Source of the DNA: Martelella sp. AD-3
Lineage (GTDB): Bacteria > Pseudomonadota > Alphaproteobacteria > Rhizobiales > Rhizobiaceae
NCBI RefSeq assembly: GCF_001578105.1
Contig: NZ_CP014275.1
Span: 3,662,501 to 3,726,500 of the forward strand
DNA: 64,000 nt
Reading direction: 5' to 3'
In this document: in pieces, positions 9,728 through 17,350 of the stretch
Layout: each line of letters begins with the position of its first letter
Numbering within the stretch: position 1 is the stretch's first letter
The notes under the pieces: model-generated
The model's input: only the letters and a program-made list of their open reading frames with translations
Database searches by the model: none
What the model was told of the DNA's origin: nothing
Program-made: the position numbers and the translations under genes

Positions 9728-9910
9728 ATGGCTGTACCGAAAAGAAAAACGACCCCGTCCAAGCGCGGTATGCGCCGTGCTGCAGACGCTCTGAAGAACC
9801 CGACCTATGTCGAGGACAAGAATTCCGGCGAACTGCGCCGCCCGCACCATATCGATCTGAAGACCGGCATGTATCGCGGCCGCCAGGTTTTGACGCCGAA
9901 GGAAGCCTGA
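9728..9910 (+). CDS. rpmF: 50S ribosomal protein L32
   Basis: This 60-residue basic ribosomal protein begins [20 protein letters not shown], the classic L32 N-terminus, and is the expected length for alphaproteobacteria. It lacks the zinc-binding cysteine pairs found in some L32 proteins, as is usual in this group. The ATG at 9728 is preceded by GGAG. A strong terminator follows the stop. The nearby mtgA is a conserved rhizobial neighbour as I remember it. Confidence 0.97.
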   Translation: MAVPKRKTTPSKRGMRRAADALKNPTYVEDKNSGELRRPHHIDLKTGMYRGRQVLTPKEA

Positions 9911-9932
9911 TCGGTTTCTTGCAGACCTTATT

Positions 9933-9966
9933 AAAAAAGCCGCCCCTCGGGGCGGCTTTTTTTGTT
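9933..9966 (+). terminator. Rho-independent terminator after rpmF
   Basis: A perfect stem of GCCGCCCC (9939-9946) and GGGGCGGC (9949-9956) is flanked by an A-run before and seven T residues after it, which makes it a textbook intrinsic terminator. The A-run on the left gives it a T-tail on the other strand too, so it may work in both directions. Confidence 0.9.
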
Positions 9967-9968
9967 TT

Positions 9969-10016
9969 AGAGCGCCGTGCGTCCATTCGGACGCACGGCG
10001 CTCTAACCTATTGAAA
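9969..10016. repeat. RIME-like intergenic palindrome, short copy
   Basis: A perfect palindrome runs from 9969 to 10004: 16-base arms (AGAGCGCCGTGCGTCC and its complement) around a 4-base centre. It continues with AACCTATTGAAACTACGCATC. The same text occurs at 40703-40810 with slight changes and a longer right part. It resembles the first half of the palindromic intergenic mosaic elements described in rhizobia. Confidence 0.75.
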
Positions 10017-10042
10017 CTACGCATCGGGAGCGAACGGATAAC

Positions 10043-10447
10043 TCAGGCGGCGTCCGGCATGCGGGCGACGACTTTGATCTCGAAGTCGAAACCGGCCAGC
10101 CAGGTCACGCCGAGCGCCGTCCAGGTGGGAAAGGGCGGCGCGGGAAAGCGCTCGTTCTTGGCCGCAAGCACCGTTTCCAGCTGGTTTTCCGGGTCCGTGT
10201 GAAAGCTGGTGACATCAACGATATCGTCGAAATCGCAGCCAGCGGCCTTCAGCACATTTTCAAGGTTGGAAAAAGCAAGGCGCACCTGCGCGGCAAAGTC
10301 CGGCTCGGGTGACCCATCGGCGCGACTGCCGACCTGGCCGGAAACATAGAGCATGTCGCCCGAGCGGACGGCCGGTGAATAGCCGTGAGCGTCATAAAGA
10401 GCGTGGCGATCCCTGTCGTCAGGGTAAATGGCGTTGCGCGTTGTCAT
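10043..10447 (-). CDS. Rid (YjgF/YER057c/UK114) family protein
   Basis: This 134-residue protein of the Rid superfamily has GDMLYVSGQVG near residue 30, AFSNLENVLKAAG, and the closing EIKVVARM strand. Classic RidA enzymes hydrolyse reactive 2-aminoacrylate imines with an Arg in a PARS segment. Here that region reads FPTWTALGVTWLAG, so the arginine is absent, as in Rid4-Rid7 subgroups whose functions are less clear. The ATG at 10447 follows AAAAAGGAGAG. It is divergent from a TetR gene, with a three-part operator between them, so TetR probably controls it. Confidence 0.88.
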   Translation of the reverse strand: MTTRNAIYPDDRDRHALYDAHGYSPAVRSGDMLYVSGQVGSRADGSPEPDFAAQVRLAFSNLENVLKAAGCDFDDIVDVTSFHTDPENQLETVLAAKNERFPAPPFPTWTALGVTWLAGFDFEIKVVARMPDAA

Positions 10448-10514
10448 GGAAACTCTCCTTTTTTGGCGAAAAGCCGCCGCCGGACCGGCATTTCCCGGTG
10501 GCCGGGCATCTGTT

Positions 10515-10576
10515 ATACGGCTTGTATATGAATTATTCGCATACGCCTCGTATGTCAATTGACATACGAGGCGTAT
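10515..10576. promoter_or_regulatory. Three-part TetR operator between the Rid-family gene and tetR
   Basis: The 148-base gap holds three copies of a 13-base inverted repeat of form ATACG-N3-YGTAT: 10515-10527 (ATACGGCTTGTAT), 10541-10553 (ATACGCCTCGTAT) and 10564-10576 (ATACGAGGCGTAT). The last two are mirror images, so 10541-10576 forms one perfect 36-base palindrome. Its right edge is 20 bases from the TetR start. This fits autorepression by TetR and control of the divergent gene. Confidence 0.8.
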
Positions 10577-10595
10577 ATTAAGCAAGGATGATCCC

Positions 10596-11195
10596 ATGGC
10601 GACGCGCGCCGAAAAAATGGAGGCCAATCGGGCAAGGCTGCTCGCCGCGGCCCGCAAGGCCTTTGCCGAAAAGGGCTATGCCGCAGCCTCGATGGATGAG
10701 CTGACGGCAGAGGCCGGGTTGACGCGCGGTGCGCTCTACCACAATTTCGGCGACAAGCGCGGCCTGCTCGCCGCCGTGGTCCACCAGATCGATAGCGAGA
10801 TGGCGGCGGAAGCGCGCAGACAGGCTGAAAGGGCCGAGACCGCTTGGGACGCGATGCTGACGGAGGGCATCGCCTATATCGAGATGGCGCTTGAGCCGGA
10901 GGTGCAGCGCATCGTGCTGCGCGATGGCCCCGCCTTCCTCGGCGACCCTTCGCAATGGCCAAGCCAGAACGCATGCCTGGAAGAAACCAGAGGGGCCGTC
11001 GAAAGGCTGATCGCGGACGGCATTGTCAAGCCGGTGGATGCCGAGGCTGCCGCCCGTCTTTTGGCCGGCGCCGCGCTCAACGCGGCCTCATGGATTGCCG
11101 CAAGCGACCGGCCGGAGCTTGCGCTGCCGAAGGCCATCCAGGCGTTTTCGACGCTTGCGGCGGGCCTGCTGGCCGACGGGCAGGCGGGCGACTGA
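10596..11195 (+). CDS. TetR/AcrR family transcriptional regulator
   Basis: This 199-residue regulator has the TetR helix-turn-helix at about residues 10-56 (ARKAFAEKGYAAASMDELTAEAG, then TRGALYHNFGDKRGLL). The C-terminal ligand-binding domain includes YIEMALEPEVQRIVLRDGPAFLG, which recalls the TetR_C_33 group. It is divergent from the Rid-family gene, and the intervening DNA carries repeated symmetrical sites, so it probably represses itself and that gene until an unknown ligand binds. Upstream AAGCAAGG is a weak ribosome-binding site. Confidence 0.92.
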   Translation: MATRAEKMEANRARLLAAARKAFAEKGYAAASMDELTAEAGLTRGALYHNFGDKRGLLAAVVHQIDSEMAAEARRQAERAETAWDAMLTEGIAYIEMALEPEVQRIVLRDGPAFLGDPSQWPSQNACLEETRGAVERLIADGIVKPVDAEAAARLLAGAALNAASWIAASDRPELALPKAIQAFSTLAAGLLADGQAGD

Positions 11196-11204
11196 AGCCG
11201 ATGC

Positions 11205-11240
11205 AAAAGCCCGCAATCCGGCCAAAGCCGAATTGCGGGC
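11205..11240 (-). terminator. Terminator for the cellobiose phosphorylase gene
   Basis: A 9-bp perfect stem (GCCCGCAAT at 11209-11217, ATTGCGGGC at 11232-11240) is followed, on the minus strand, by TTTT. It lies in the short gap between convergent tetR and the GH94 gene and reads best as the end of the GH94 transcript. Confidence 0.65.
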
Positions 11241-11271
11241 GCGCGCACCGGTTCCGACCCTCGTATTTTCG

Positions 11272-13716
11272 TCAGCCGATCACGGCCTCGACCTTGACAG
11301 TGGTAACGCCTTCGGCCGGCGGGGCGATCAGATTGCCCTCGATCGCATTGCCGTCGACGGTCAGCGCCACGTCATTGCCGGGGCCCTTGCGGGTGACGGC
11401 AATGTCGTAGGTCACGCCGCGCCAGGTGCGCTTCACCCTAAAGCCGGTCCAGCGTTCCGGGATCACCGGCGCGACGCGCAGGCCCTCATATTCCGGACGG
11501 ATGCCGAGAATGAACTGGGTCGCGGCATAATAGTTCCAGGCCGCCGTCCCCGTCAGCCAGGAATTCTTGGCCTCGCCGTGGCGGGTCGCATCGCGGCCGG
11601 CGATCATCTGGGCATAGACATAGGGCTCCAGCCGGTGGGTATCGGAAATGCCCTCGCGCGCCGACGGATTGATGCGGGTGTAATAGTCAAACGCCGCATC
11701 GCCATTGCCAAGTACGGTCTCTCCGATCACCACCCAGGGATTGTTGTGGCAGAAGATGCCGGCATTTTCCTTGTAGCCCGGCGGATAGGTCGAGATCTCG
11801 CCATACTCGATATAATATTTGGTATAGGCCGGCTGCAGCACGACGATGCCGTGCGGCGTCGCCAGATGTTTCGCCACCGAATCGAGCGCCTTGCGGGCCT
11901 TGCCGTCTTCCACGCCGACGCCGGCGAGCGTGCAGAAGCCCTGGCTTTCGATATAGATCTTGCCTTCCGCGTTTTCTTTGGAGCCGATCGGCCGGCCGAA
12001 ATCGTCATAGGCGCGGATGAACCAGTCGCCGTCCCAGCCATGTTCGCGGATCGTGGCGTCCATGTCCTTCGACACCTTTGCGTAGAACTCGGCGTCCTCC
12101 GCCTTTCCGGTCTCTTTTGCAATGTCGGACAGCTCCTTCGCCGAAAGCACCATAAGACCGGCAATGAACACGCTTTCCGCAACCTTGCCATCCTTGCTGG
12201 TGGTCGTTTGAAAACTTTCGCCGGGCGTGTCGGAGAAGCAGTTGAGGTTGAGGCAATCGTTCCAGTCGGCGCGGCCTATGAGCGGCAGGCCGTGCGGGCC
12301 GATGCGGTCCAGCGCATACTGCATGGAACGCTGGAGGTGGGCGTAGAGCGGCTCTTCCGTGCCGGGCTGGTTGTCGAACACGACGGGCTCTTCAAGGATC
12401 GAGAAGTCGCCGGTTTCCTTGAGATAGGCGGCAACGCCGATGATCAGCCAGTGCGGATCATCGTTGAAGTCGCCGCCAATGTCGTTATTGCCCTTCTTCG
12501 TCAGCGGCTGATACTGGTGATAGGCGCCGCCGGACGACAACTGAGTGGCGGCGATGTCGAGAATGCGCTCCCGGGCGCGCTCCGGAACCATGTGAACGAA
12601 GCCGAGCAGGTCCTGGTTGGAATCGCGGAAGCCGAGGCCGCGACCGATGCCGCTTTCAAACGAGGAGGCCGAGCGCGACATGTTGAAGGTCGCCATGCAC
12701 TGGTACGCGTTCCAGATATTGACCATGCGGTCGGTATGGATATCGGGCGTTTCCGCCTGATAGACGCCGAGAAGATCGTCCCAGTGCTTGCCGAGCGCGG
12801 CAAACGCCGCTTCTACATTTCCGGCATCGAGATATTTGTCGATGACGGGTTTCACCGTCTTCTTGTTGATCCTCTGCGAGCCGGGCGGGTCGAATTTCGC
12901 GTCCTTGTCGTTCTCGTGATAGCCGAGCACGAAGATCACCTGGCGAGTCTCGCCGGGCTGCAACGTCATCTTCACCTGATGCGAGCCCATCGGCGACCAG
13001 CCATGGGCGACGGAATTGCGCGACCTGCCCTCGGCAACGGCAACCGGCTTGTCCCAGCCGCGCCAGGGTCCGAGGAATTCCTCGCGGGCCGTGTCATAAC
13101 CGGCCAGTGGCTCGGAGCAGGCGAAATAGGCGAAATGATTGCGGCGCTCGCGATATTCGGTCTTGTGGTAGATGACCTCGTCTTCGACCTCGACCTGACC
13201 GGTCGAGAGATTGCGCTGGAAGTTGCTCTGGTCGTCCAGCGCGTCCCACAGGCAGAACTCGACCGAGGAAAACAGCGAAAGGTCTGCCGGCACGAGGCGC
13301 TCATTGGTGACGGTCAGCTGCCAGATTTCCAGCGTCTCGCCAAGCGGCACGAAATAGCGGTTGGAGACACGGATGCCGTTGCGTTTTGAACCAATCGTCG
13401 AATAGCCCATGCCGTGGCGGCAGGCGAAATCCTCGACCGCCGACTGCGTCGGCATCCAGGTTGGCGACCAGAAATCGCCGTCCTCATTGTCGCGGACATA
13501 GACGTACCGGCCGCCATTGTCATACGGCACATTGTTGTAGCGGCCGCGGGTAATGCGGCGCAGGCGCGCATCGCGGTAGTAGGAATAGCCGCCGGCGGTG
13601 CCCGACAGGATGCCGAAATAGCCCTCGCAGCCGATATAATTGATCCACGGATAGGGCGTATCAGGGCGTGTGATCACATATTCGCGCGCGACGTCGTCGA
13701 AAAAACCGTATTTCAT
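11272..13716 (-). CDS. Cellobiose phosphorylase (GH94)
   Basis: This 814-residue cytoplasmic enzyme splits cellobiose (or a close beta-glucoside) with phosphate into alpha-glucose 1-phosphate and glucose. It starts [21 protein letters not shown], the family N-terminus, and has the beta-sandwich, linker and (alpha/alpha)6 barrel layout. RDSNQD (residues 364-369) is the sugar-binding segment, and [10 protein letters not shown] (481-490) carries the general acid Asp487, equivalent to Asp490 of the Cellvibrio enzyme. I chose the ATG at 13716 by family N-terminus; an ATG at 13728 is in frame. Chitobiose and cellobionate phosphorylases are alternatives within GH94, but the length and N-terminus favour cellobiose. 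Two palindromes upstream may be operators. Confidence 0.88.
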   Translation of the reverse strand: MKYGFFDDVAREYVITRPDTPYPWINYIGCEGYFGILSGTAGGYSYYRDARLRRITRGRYNNVPYDNGGRYVYVRDNEDGDFWSPTWMPTQSAVEDFACRHGMGYSTIGSKRNGIRVSNRYFVPLGETLEIWQLTVTNERLVPADLSLFSSVEFCLWDALDDQSNFQRNLSTGQVEVEDEVIYHKTEYRERRNHFAYFACSEPLAGYDTAREEFLGPWRGWDKPVAVAEGRSRNSVAHGWSPMGSHQVKMTLQPGETRQVIFVLGYHENDKDAKFDPPGSQRINKKTVKPVIDKYLDAGNVEAAFAALGKHWDDLLGVYQAETPDIHTDRMVNIWNAYQCMATFNMSRSASSFESGIGRGLGFRDSNQDLLGFVHMVPERARERILDIAATQLSSGGAYHQYQPLTKKGNNDIGGDFNDDPHWLIIGVAAYLKETGDFSILEEPVVFDNQPGTEEPLYAHLQRSMQYALDRIGPHGLPLIGRADWNDCLNLNCFSDTPGESFQTTTSKDGKVAESVFIAGLMVLSAKELSDIAKETGKAEDAEFYAKVSKDMDATIREHGWDGDWFIRAYDDFGRPIGSKENAEGKIYIESQGFCTLAGVGVEDGKARKALDSVAKHLATPHGIVVLQPAYTKYYIEYGEISTYPPGYKENAGIFCHNNPWVVIGETVLGNGDAAFDYYTRINPSAREGISDTHRLEPYVYAQMIAGRDATRHGEAKNSWLTGTAAWNYYAATQFILGIRPEYEGLRVAPVIPERWTGFRVKRTWRGVTYDIAVTRKGPGNDVALTVDGNAIEGNLIAPPAEGVTTVKVEAVIG

Positions 13717-14230
13717 TTTTTGAAATCCCATCCTTGGTGCAGGCTTACCGTATCGTTTCAGGTCGAACAGCCTTCGTTCCTCCAGCGCAGACTCCCTAGC
13801 ACAGAAAACAGGATACCAAAAGCCAGAGATTGCGATTAATCGCATAAATTGGCACCCCAAAGCGCTTTAAACGCCAGATATTTACCTTTGTGTCAAAACC
13901 TCAAGCGCATGCAACATGACGTGCTTTCGATGCCATGTCGCTCTTGTCTGACCTGAACATCGTTAATCTGGCCGAGAATCTGTAACGTTGCAGCAAATGC
14001 CGCCGCGGCGTTTTCGACGGATTTCCGGAAACCGGCCGCACGGGTTACGACAGGCCCGAGGACGCCTTTCGCCGCACCGGCGGCGCACGCTGTTGCAAAA
14101 CCTCTCCTGCCATGCGCCAATGCGCAGGGCGGAAGCCGGCTTGCGGCGCTTTCCCGATTGACAATCGAAGCCGGCCTGGTCCAGCTTCTTCGCCACCGCA
14201 AAGTCCTTTAAAAACCTTGAGTGGGGAAAG
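13717..14230. promoter_or_regulatory. Divergent control region with two palindromes
   Basis: This 514-base gap between the GH94 gene and the TRAP operon contains TGCGATTAATCGCA (13831-13844) and AAAGCGCTTT (13859-13868), both perfect palindromes. The second has the central CG typical of LacI-family operators. Both lie 115-150 bases upstream of the GH94 start, so they could serve its promoter. No LacI gene is adjacent. From about 13,890 to the dctP start I see nothing with a clear family signature, and the small frames there lack support. Confidence 0.5.
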
Positions 14231-15247
14231 ATGAAGATCATGCTGAGATCGGCAAGCGCGCTCGCGGGCGCGCTGTTCATAGGCCAGGCGGCAAGCGCCG
14301 AGACGCTGACGGTCGCCAACTGGTTGCCGCCGTCGCATCCGCTGGTGGCCGATGTGATCGCGCCTTTCGCGGCCTCGATTTCCGAAGCGACCGACGGACG
14401 GGTGACGGCCAGCATCCTTCCGGCGCCGCTCGGGCCGCCGCCGGCCCAGTACGATCTCGCCGTCAACGGCGTCGCTGATATCACCTTCGGCGTGCAGGGC
14501 TACAACCCCGGCCGTTTCCGCACCACAAACCTCGCCGAGATCCCGTTCTGGGGCGATACGGCCGAGGAAACCTCGGTGGCCTACTGGCGCACATGGGACA
14601 GCCTGCTGAAGGAAGCCGGCGAATATGACGACGTGCATGTGCTCGCCGTCTTCACCCACGGTCCCGGCCAGGTGTTCATGAAGGGCGGCGACCTTTCCGA
14701 GCTTTCGACGATCGACGGCGCGAAGATCCGCGTCGGCGGCGGCATCGTTCATGAACTGGTGAGCGCGCTCGGCGGCGTTCCGGTCGAAGGCCCCTCCTCG
14801 CAGACCTACGAGCTTCTGTCGCAGGGCGTCGCCGACGGCATCACCTTTCCCTACGAGTCCGTCAACTTCTTCGGTCTGACGGATCTGGTCGATCAGGCGC
14901 TTGTCATTCCGGGCGGGCTCTACAACACCTCCTTTTTCGTTGTGATGAACAAGGATACCTGGGAAGGGCTCTCGCCCGAAGACCAGGCCGCGATTGACAG
15001 CGTCTCCGGCGAGGCGCTGGCGCGGCTGGCGGGCCAGGCCTGGGACTCGGCTGATGCGGCCGGTTTCGAGGCCATGCAGGGCAAGGTGACCTTCCACGAC
15101 GCAACCCCCGAACAGGTTGACGCGATCAGCAAAATGGTCGCGCCGGTGGTCGAGGCCAAGCTTGCCGAGATCGATGCCGCCGGCATTCCGTCCGAAAAGG
15201 CCGTTGCGATGATGAAGGAAAACATCGAAGCACTGCAGGCTGAATGA
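14231..15247 (+). CDS. TRAP transporter substrate-binding protein (DctP type)
   Basis: This 338-residue periplasmic receptor captures an organic acid for the DctQM-type permease encoded next to it. It has a signal peptide (about residues 1-23, ending AASA), then ETLTVANWLPPSHPLV. The segment KIRVGGGIVHELVSALGGVPV resembles the ligand-carboxylate site of DctP proteins, though the usual Arg-containing segment is shifted, and YELLSQGVADGITFPYESV follows. GGGGAAAG lies just before the ATG. Its stop overlaps the DctQ start. The ligand is unknown; nothing in the neighbourhood fixes it. Confidence 0.93.
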   Translation: MKIMLRSASALAGALFIGQAASAETLTVANWLPPSHPLVADVIAPFAASISEATDGRVTASILPAPLGPPPAQYDLAVNGVADITFGVQGYNPGRFRTTNLAEIPFWGDTAEETSVAYWRTWDSLLKEAGEYDDVHVLAVFTHGPGQVFMKGGDLSELSTIDGAKIRVGGGIVHELVSALGGVPVEGPSSQTYELLSQGVADGITFPYESVNFFGLTDLVDQALVIPGGLYNTSFFVVMNKDTWEGLSPEDQAAIDSVSGEALARLAGQAWDSADAAGFEAMQGKVTFHDATPEQVDAISKMVAPVVEAKLAEIDAAGIPSEKAVAMMKENIEALQAE

Positions 15248-15759
15248 GCGACGCAGACCTTGTTTCCGAACGCGCGGGCGCCGCGAGCCCTCTGGCTCGC
15301 GGCCTTCGCATTGTCTTGAGCGTAACCGCCGGAGCCCTCTTGATGGCACTGATGTGCCTTACCGTCTTCGATGTCATCGGCCGCTATCTCCTCAATGCAC
15401 CGGTCAAGGGCGCGGCGGAGCTTTCCGAACTGCTTCTCGTCTCCCTCGTCTATCTCGGCCTTCCGGCCGTCTGCCTCGACGGCGGCCATGTCACCGTTGA
15501 TCTCGTGACGAAATCGCTGCCGCGCTGGAGCGAGCGTCCGCGGCTGCTTGTTACCGGTCTTGTCTCCTCCGGCGTTCTCGGCATCATCGCATGGCGGCTT
15601 TACATCTACGGCGCGCAGGTCGGCGGCTATAATCTCGTCACCAATTCGCTGCGCCTTCCCGTCGCCCCGGTCGTCTGGTTCTGCGCGGTCTTTGCCGGCC
15701 TCTCGGCGCTCATCACGCTCGCCCTCGCGCTTGCCGCGCTATTCAAGAGAATGAAATGA
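15244..15759 (+). CDS. TRAP transporter small permease (DctQ type)
   Basis: This 171-residue inner-membrane protein has four predicted membrane segments and the DctQ signature region DVIGRYLLNAPVKGAAELSE, including the conserved R and E. It forms the Q part of the QM complex that accepts substrate from the DctP-type receptor using the sodium gradient. ATGA overlaps on both sides (with dctP before and dctM after) show tight translational coupling. Confidence 0.92.
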   Translation: MSDADLVSERAGAASPLARGLRIVLSVTAGALLMALMCLTVFDVIGRYLLNAPVKGAAELSELLLVSLVYLGLPAVCLDGGHVTVDLVTKSLPRWSERPRLLVTGLVSSGVLGIIAWRLYIYGAQVGGYNLVTNSLRLPVAPVVWFCAVFAGLSALITLALALAALFKRMK

Positions 15760-17045
15760 TCGAGTGGCCCATCGGAATTGCGGCGCTGGTCGCGCTGCTC
15801 CTCGTCGGCATGCCGATCGCCTTTTCGCTGACGCTTGTCGGCGTTATCGGCACGGCCTCGATCATCGGCCTGAAGCCGTCATTCGCGCTGCTCGGCGCCA
15901 CCTTCTTCGACAATGGCCGCTCCTACACGCTGACGGTGATGCCCCTTTTCCTGCTGATGGGCAATTTCGTCGTCCAGTCCGGCATTGCCCGCGAGCTTTA
16001 TGACAGCGCCCATGCATGGCTCCGGCACCGCAAGGGCGGGCTGGCCCTGGCAACGGTTGCCGCCTGCGGCGGGTTTTCCTCCGTCTGCGGCTCGTCGCTG
16101 GCAACGGCTGCCACCATGTCGAGGATCGCGCTGCCCTCCATGCGCCGTTTCGGCTATCCCGACAGCCTGGCCACCGCCTCGATTGCCGCCGGCGGCACGC
16201 TCGGCATCCTGATCCCGCCCTCGGTCATTCTGGTATTCTACGGCATCATGACGCAGCAGAATATCGGCAAGCTGTTCATGGCCGGCATTCTGCCCGGCCT
16301 CCTCGGCATTTTCGGCTACGCGATCGCGGTGATGATCTCGGTGCGCCTTTCAAAGCAGGACCTACCGGCGGAGACGAAACTCCCGCTGAAGCAGCGGTTT
16401 CTGGCGCTGAAGGGCACGGCGGGCGCGCTCCTGCTCTTTGTCTTCGTCATGGGCGGCATCTATCTCGGCATCTTCACGCCAACGGAAAGCGCCGGCATGG
16501 GCGCCTTCGGCGCCTTCCTGCTCGCGCTGCTCTCCGGCCGGCTGAGACTTTCGGACCTCGGCGACATTCTCTATTCCACCGCCAAGACCACAGCGATGAT
16601 GTTCTTCATCCTGTTCGGCGCGCTGACCTTCACCAATTATGTCAACCTGTCGGGCATGACGGCCGATATCCAGTCGGCCCTGTCGATGTTCGGCAACGGG
16701 CCTTATGCCACCATCATCGCCATCCTGATCGTCTATCTTCTGCTCGGCTGCGTGCTGGAGGGGCTTTCGATGATTACGCTGACCGTGCCGATCTTCTATC
16801 CGATCGTGGCGGCACAGGGCTTCGACCTGATCTGGTTCGGCATCTTCGTCGTCGTCATCACGGAAGTGAGCTACATCACACCGCCGGTCGGCATGAACGC
16901 TTTCGTGCTCAACACGGTGGTGCGCGATGTGAGCCTCAGAACGATCTTCTCCGGCCTCCTTCCCTTCGTCGCCATGGACATCGTCCGCATCGCCCTGCTG
17001 ATCGCCTTCCCGGCGATCGCGCTCGCCATACCGTCGATGATGTGA
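15756..17045 (+). CDS. TRAP transporter large permease (DctM type)
   Basis: This 429-residue membrane protein has about twelve hydrophobic segments and the DctM hallmarks GFSSVCGSSLATAATMSRIALP (around residue 105), GGTLGILIPPSVILVFYG (around 150), and the late TEVSYITPPVGMNAFV. It is the transport subunit of the tripartite transporter and acts with the two preceding products. It overlaps dctQ by four bases and is the last gene of the operon. Confidence 0.94.
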   Translation: MIEWPIGIAALVALLLVGMPIAFSLTLVGVIGTASIIGLKPSFALLGATFFDNGRSYTLTVMPLFLLMGNFVVQSGIARELYDSAHAWLRHRKGGLALATVAACGGFSSVCGSSLATAATMSRIALPSMRRFGYPDSLATASIAAGGTLGILIPPSVILVFYGIMTQQNIGKLFMAGILPGLLGIFGYAIAVMISVRLSKQDLPAETKLPLKQRFLALKGTAGALLLFVFVMGGIYLGIFTPTESAGMGAFGAFLLALLSGRLRLSDLGDILYSTAKTTAMMFFILFGALTFTNYVNLSGMTADIQSALSMFGNGPYATIIAILIVYLLLGCVLEGLSMITLTVPIFYPIVAAQGFDLIWFGIFVVVITEVSYITPPVGMNAFVLNTVVRDVSLRTIFSGLLPFVAMDIVRIALLIAFPAIALAIPSMM

Positions 17046-17350
17046 TCAATGTGCAGTGCCTCCCCTGACACGCGCCTTTGAAAGCTGCCCTGCGCAGACC
17101 GGATTTTGGGACGAAGGCAGCATGCTCGAAATCGACGCCGGCGCTCGCCGACAAGACGGCGGGGAAGGCCGAACCTCATTTATCTCGGCCGTTCCGATTT
17201 CTCCGGCCACTTCCCATCTAGATTTTCGCCCGCACGGCGGCTAGGATCATTCTTGTTTGGATAAGTTTATTTTTCGGGAAATCTTTTTTATCCCCTAGGG
17301 TTCGCCTCACTTTTTGCCTACAGAGCGCCTTGAAAAAACAACGGGCTGAT
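17046..17350. other. Intergenic region before the tyrosine autokinase gene
   Basis: These 305 bases contain no credible gene. The right half becomes AT-rich. GGATAA at 17259-17264 and TTATCC at 17288-17293 form an inverted repeat about 60 bases before the autokinase start and may mark a promoter or operator. I see no clean -35/-10 pair. Confidence 0.4.

Noticed and set aside
11023..13389. Very long plus-strand open frame (788 codons) opposite the GH94 gene
   Set aside because: It is antisense to cellobiose phosphorylase, whose motifs are clear, and shows no family signature.
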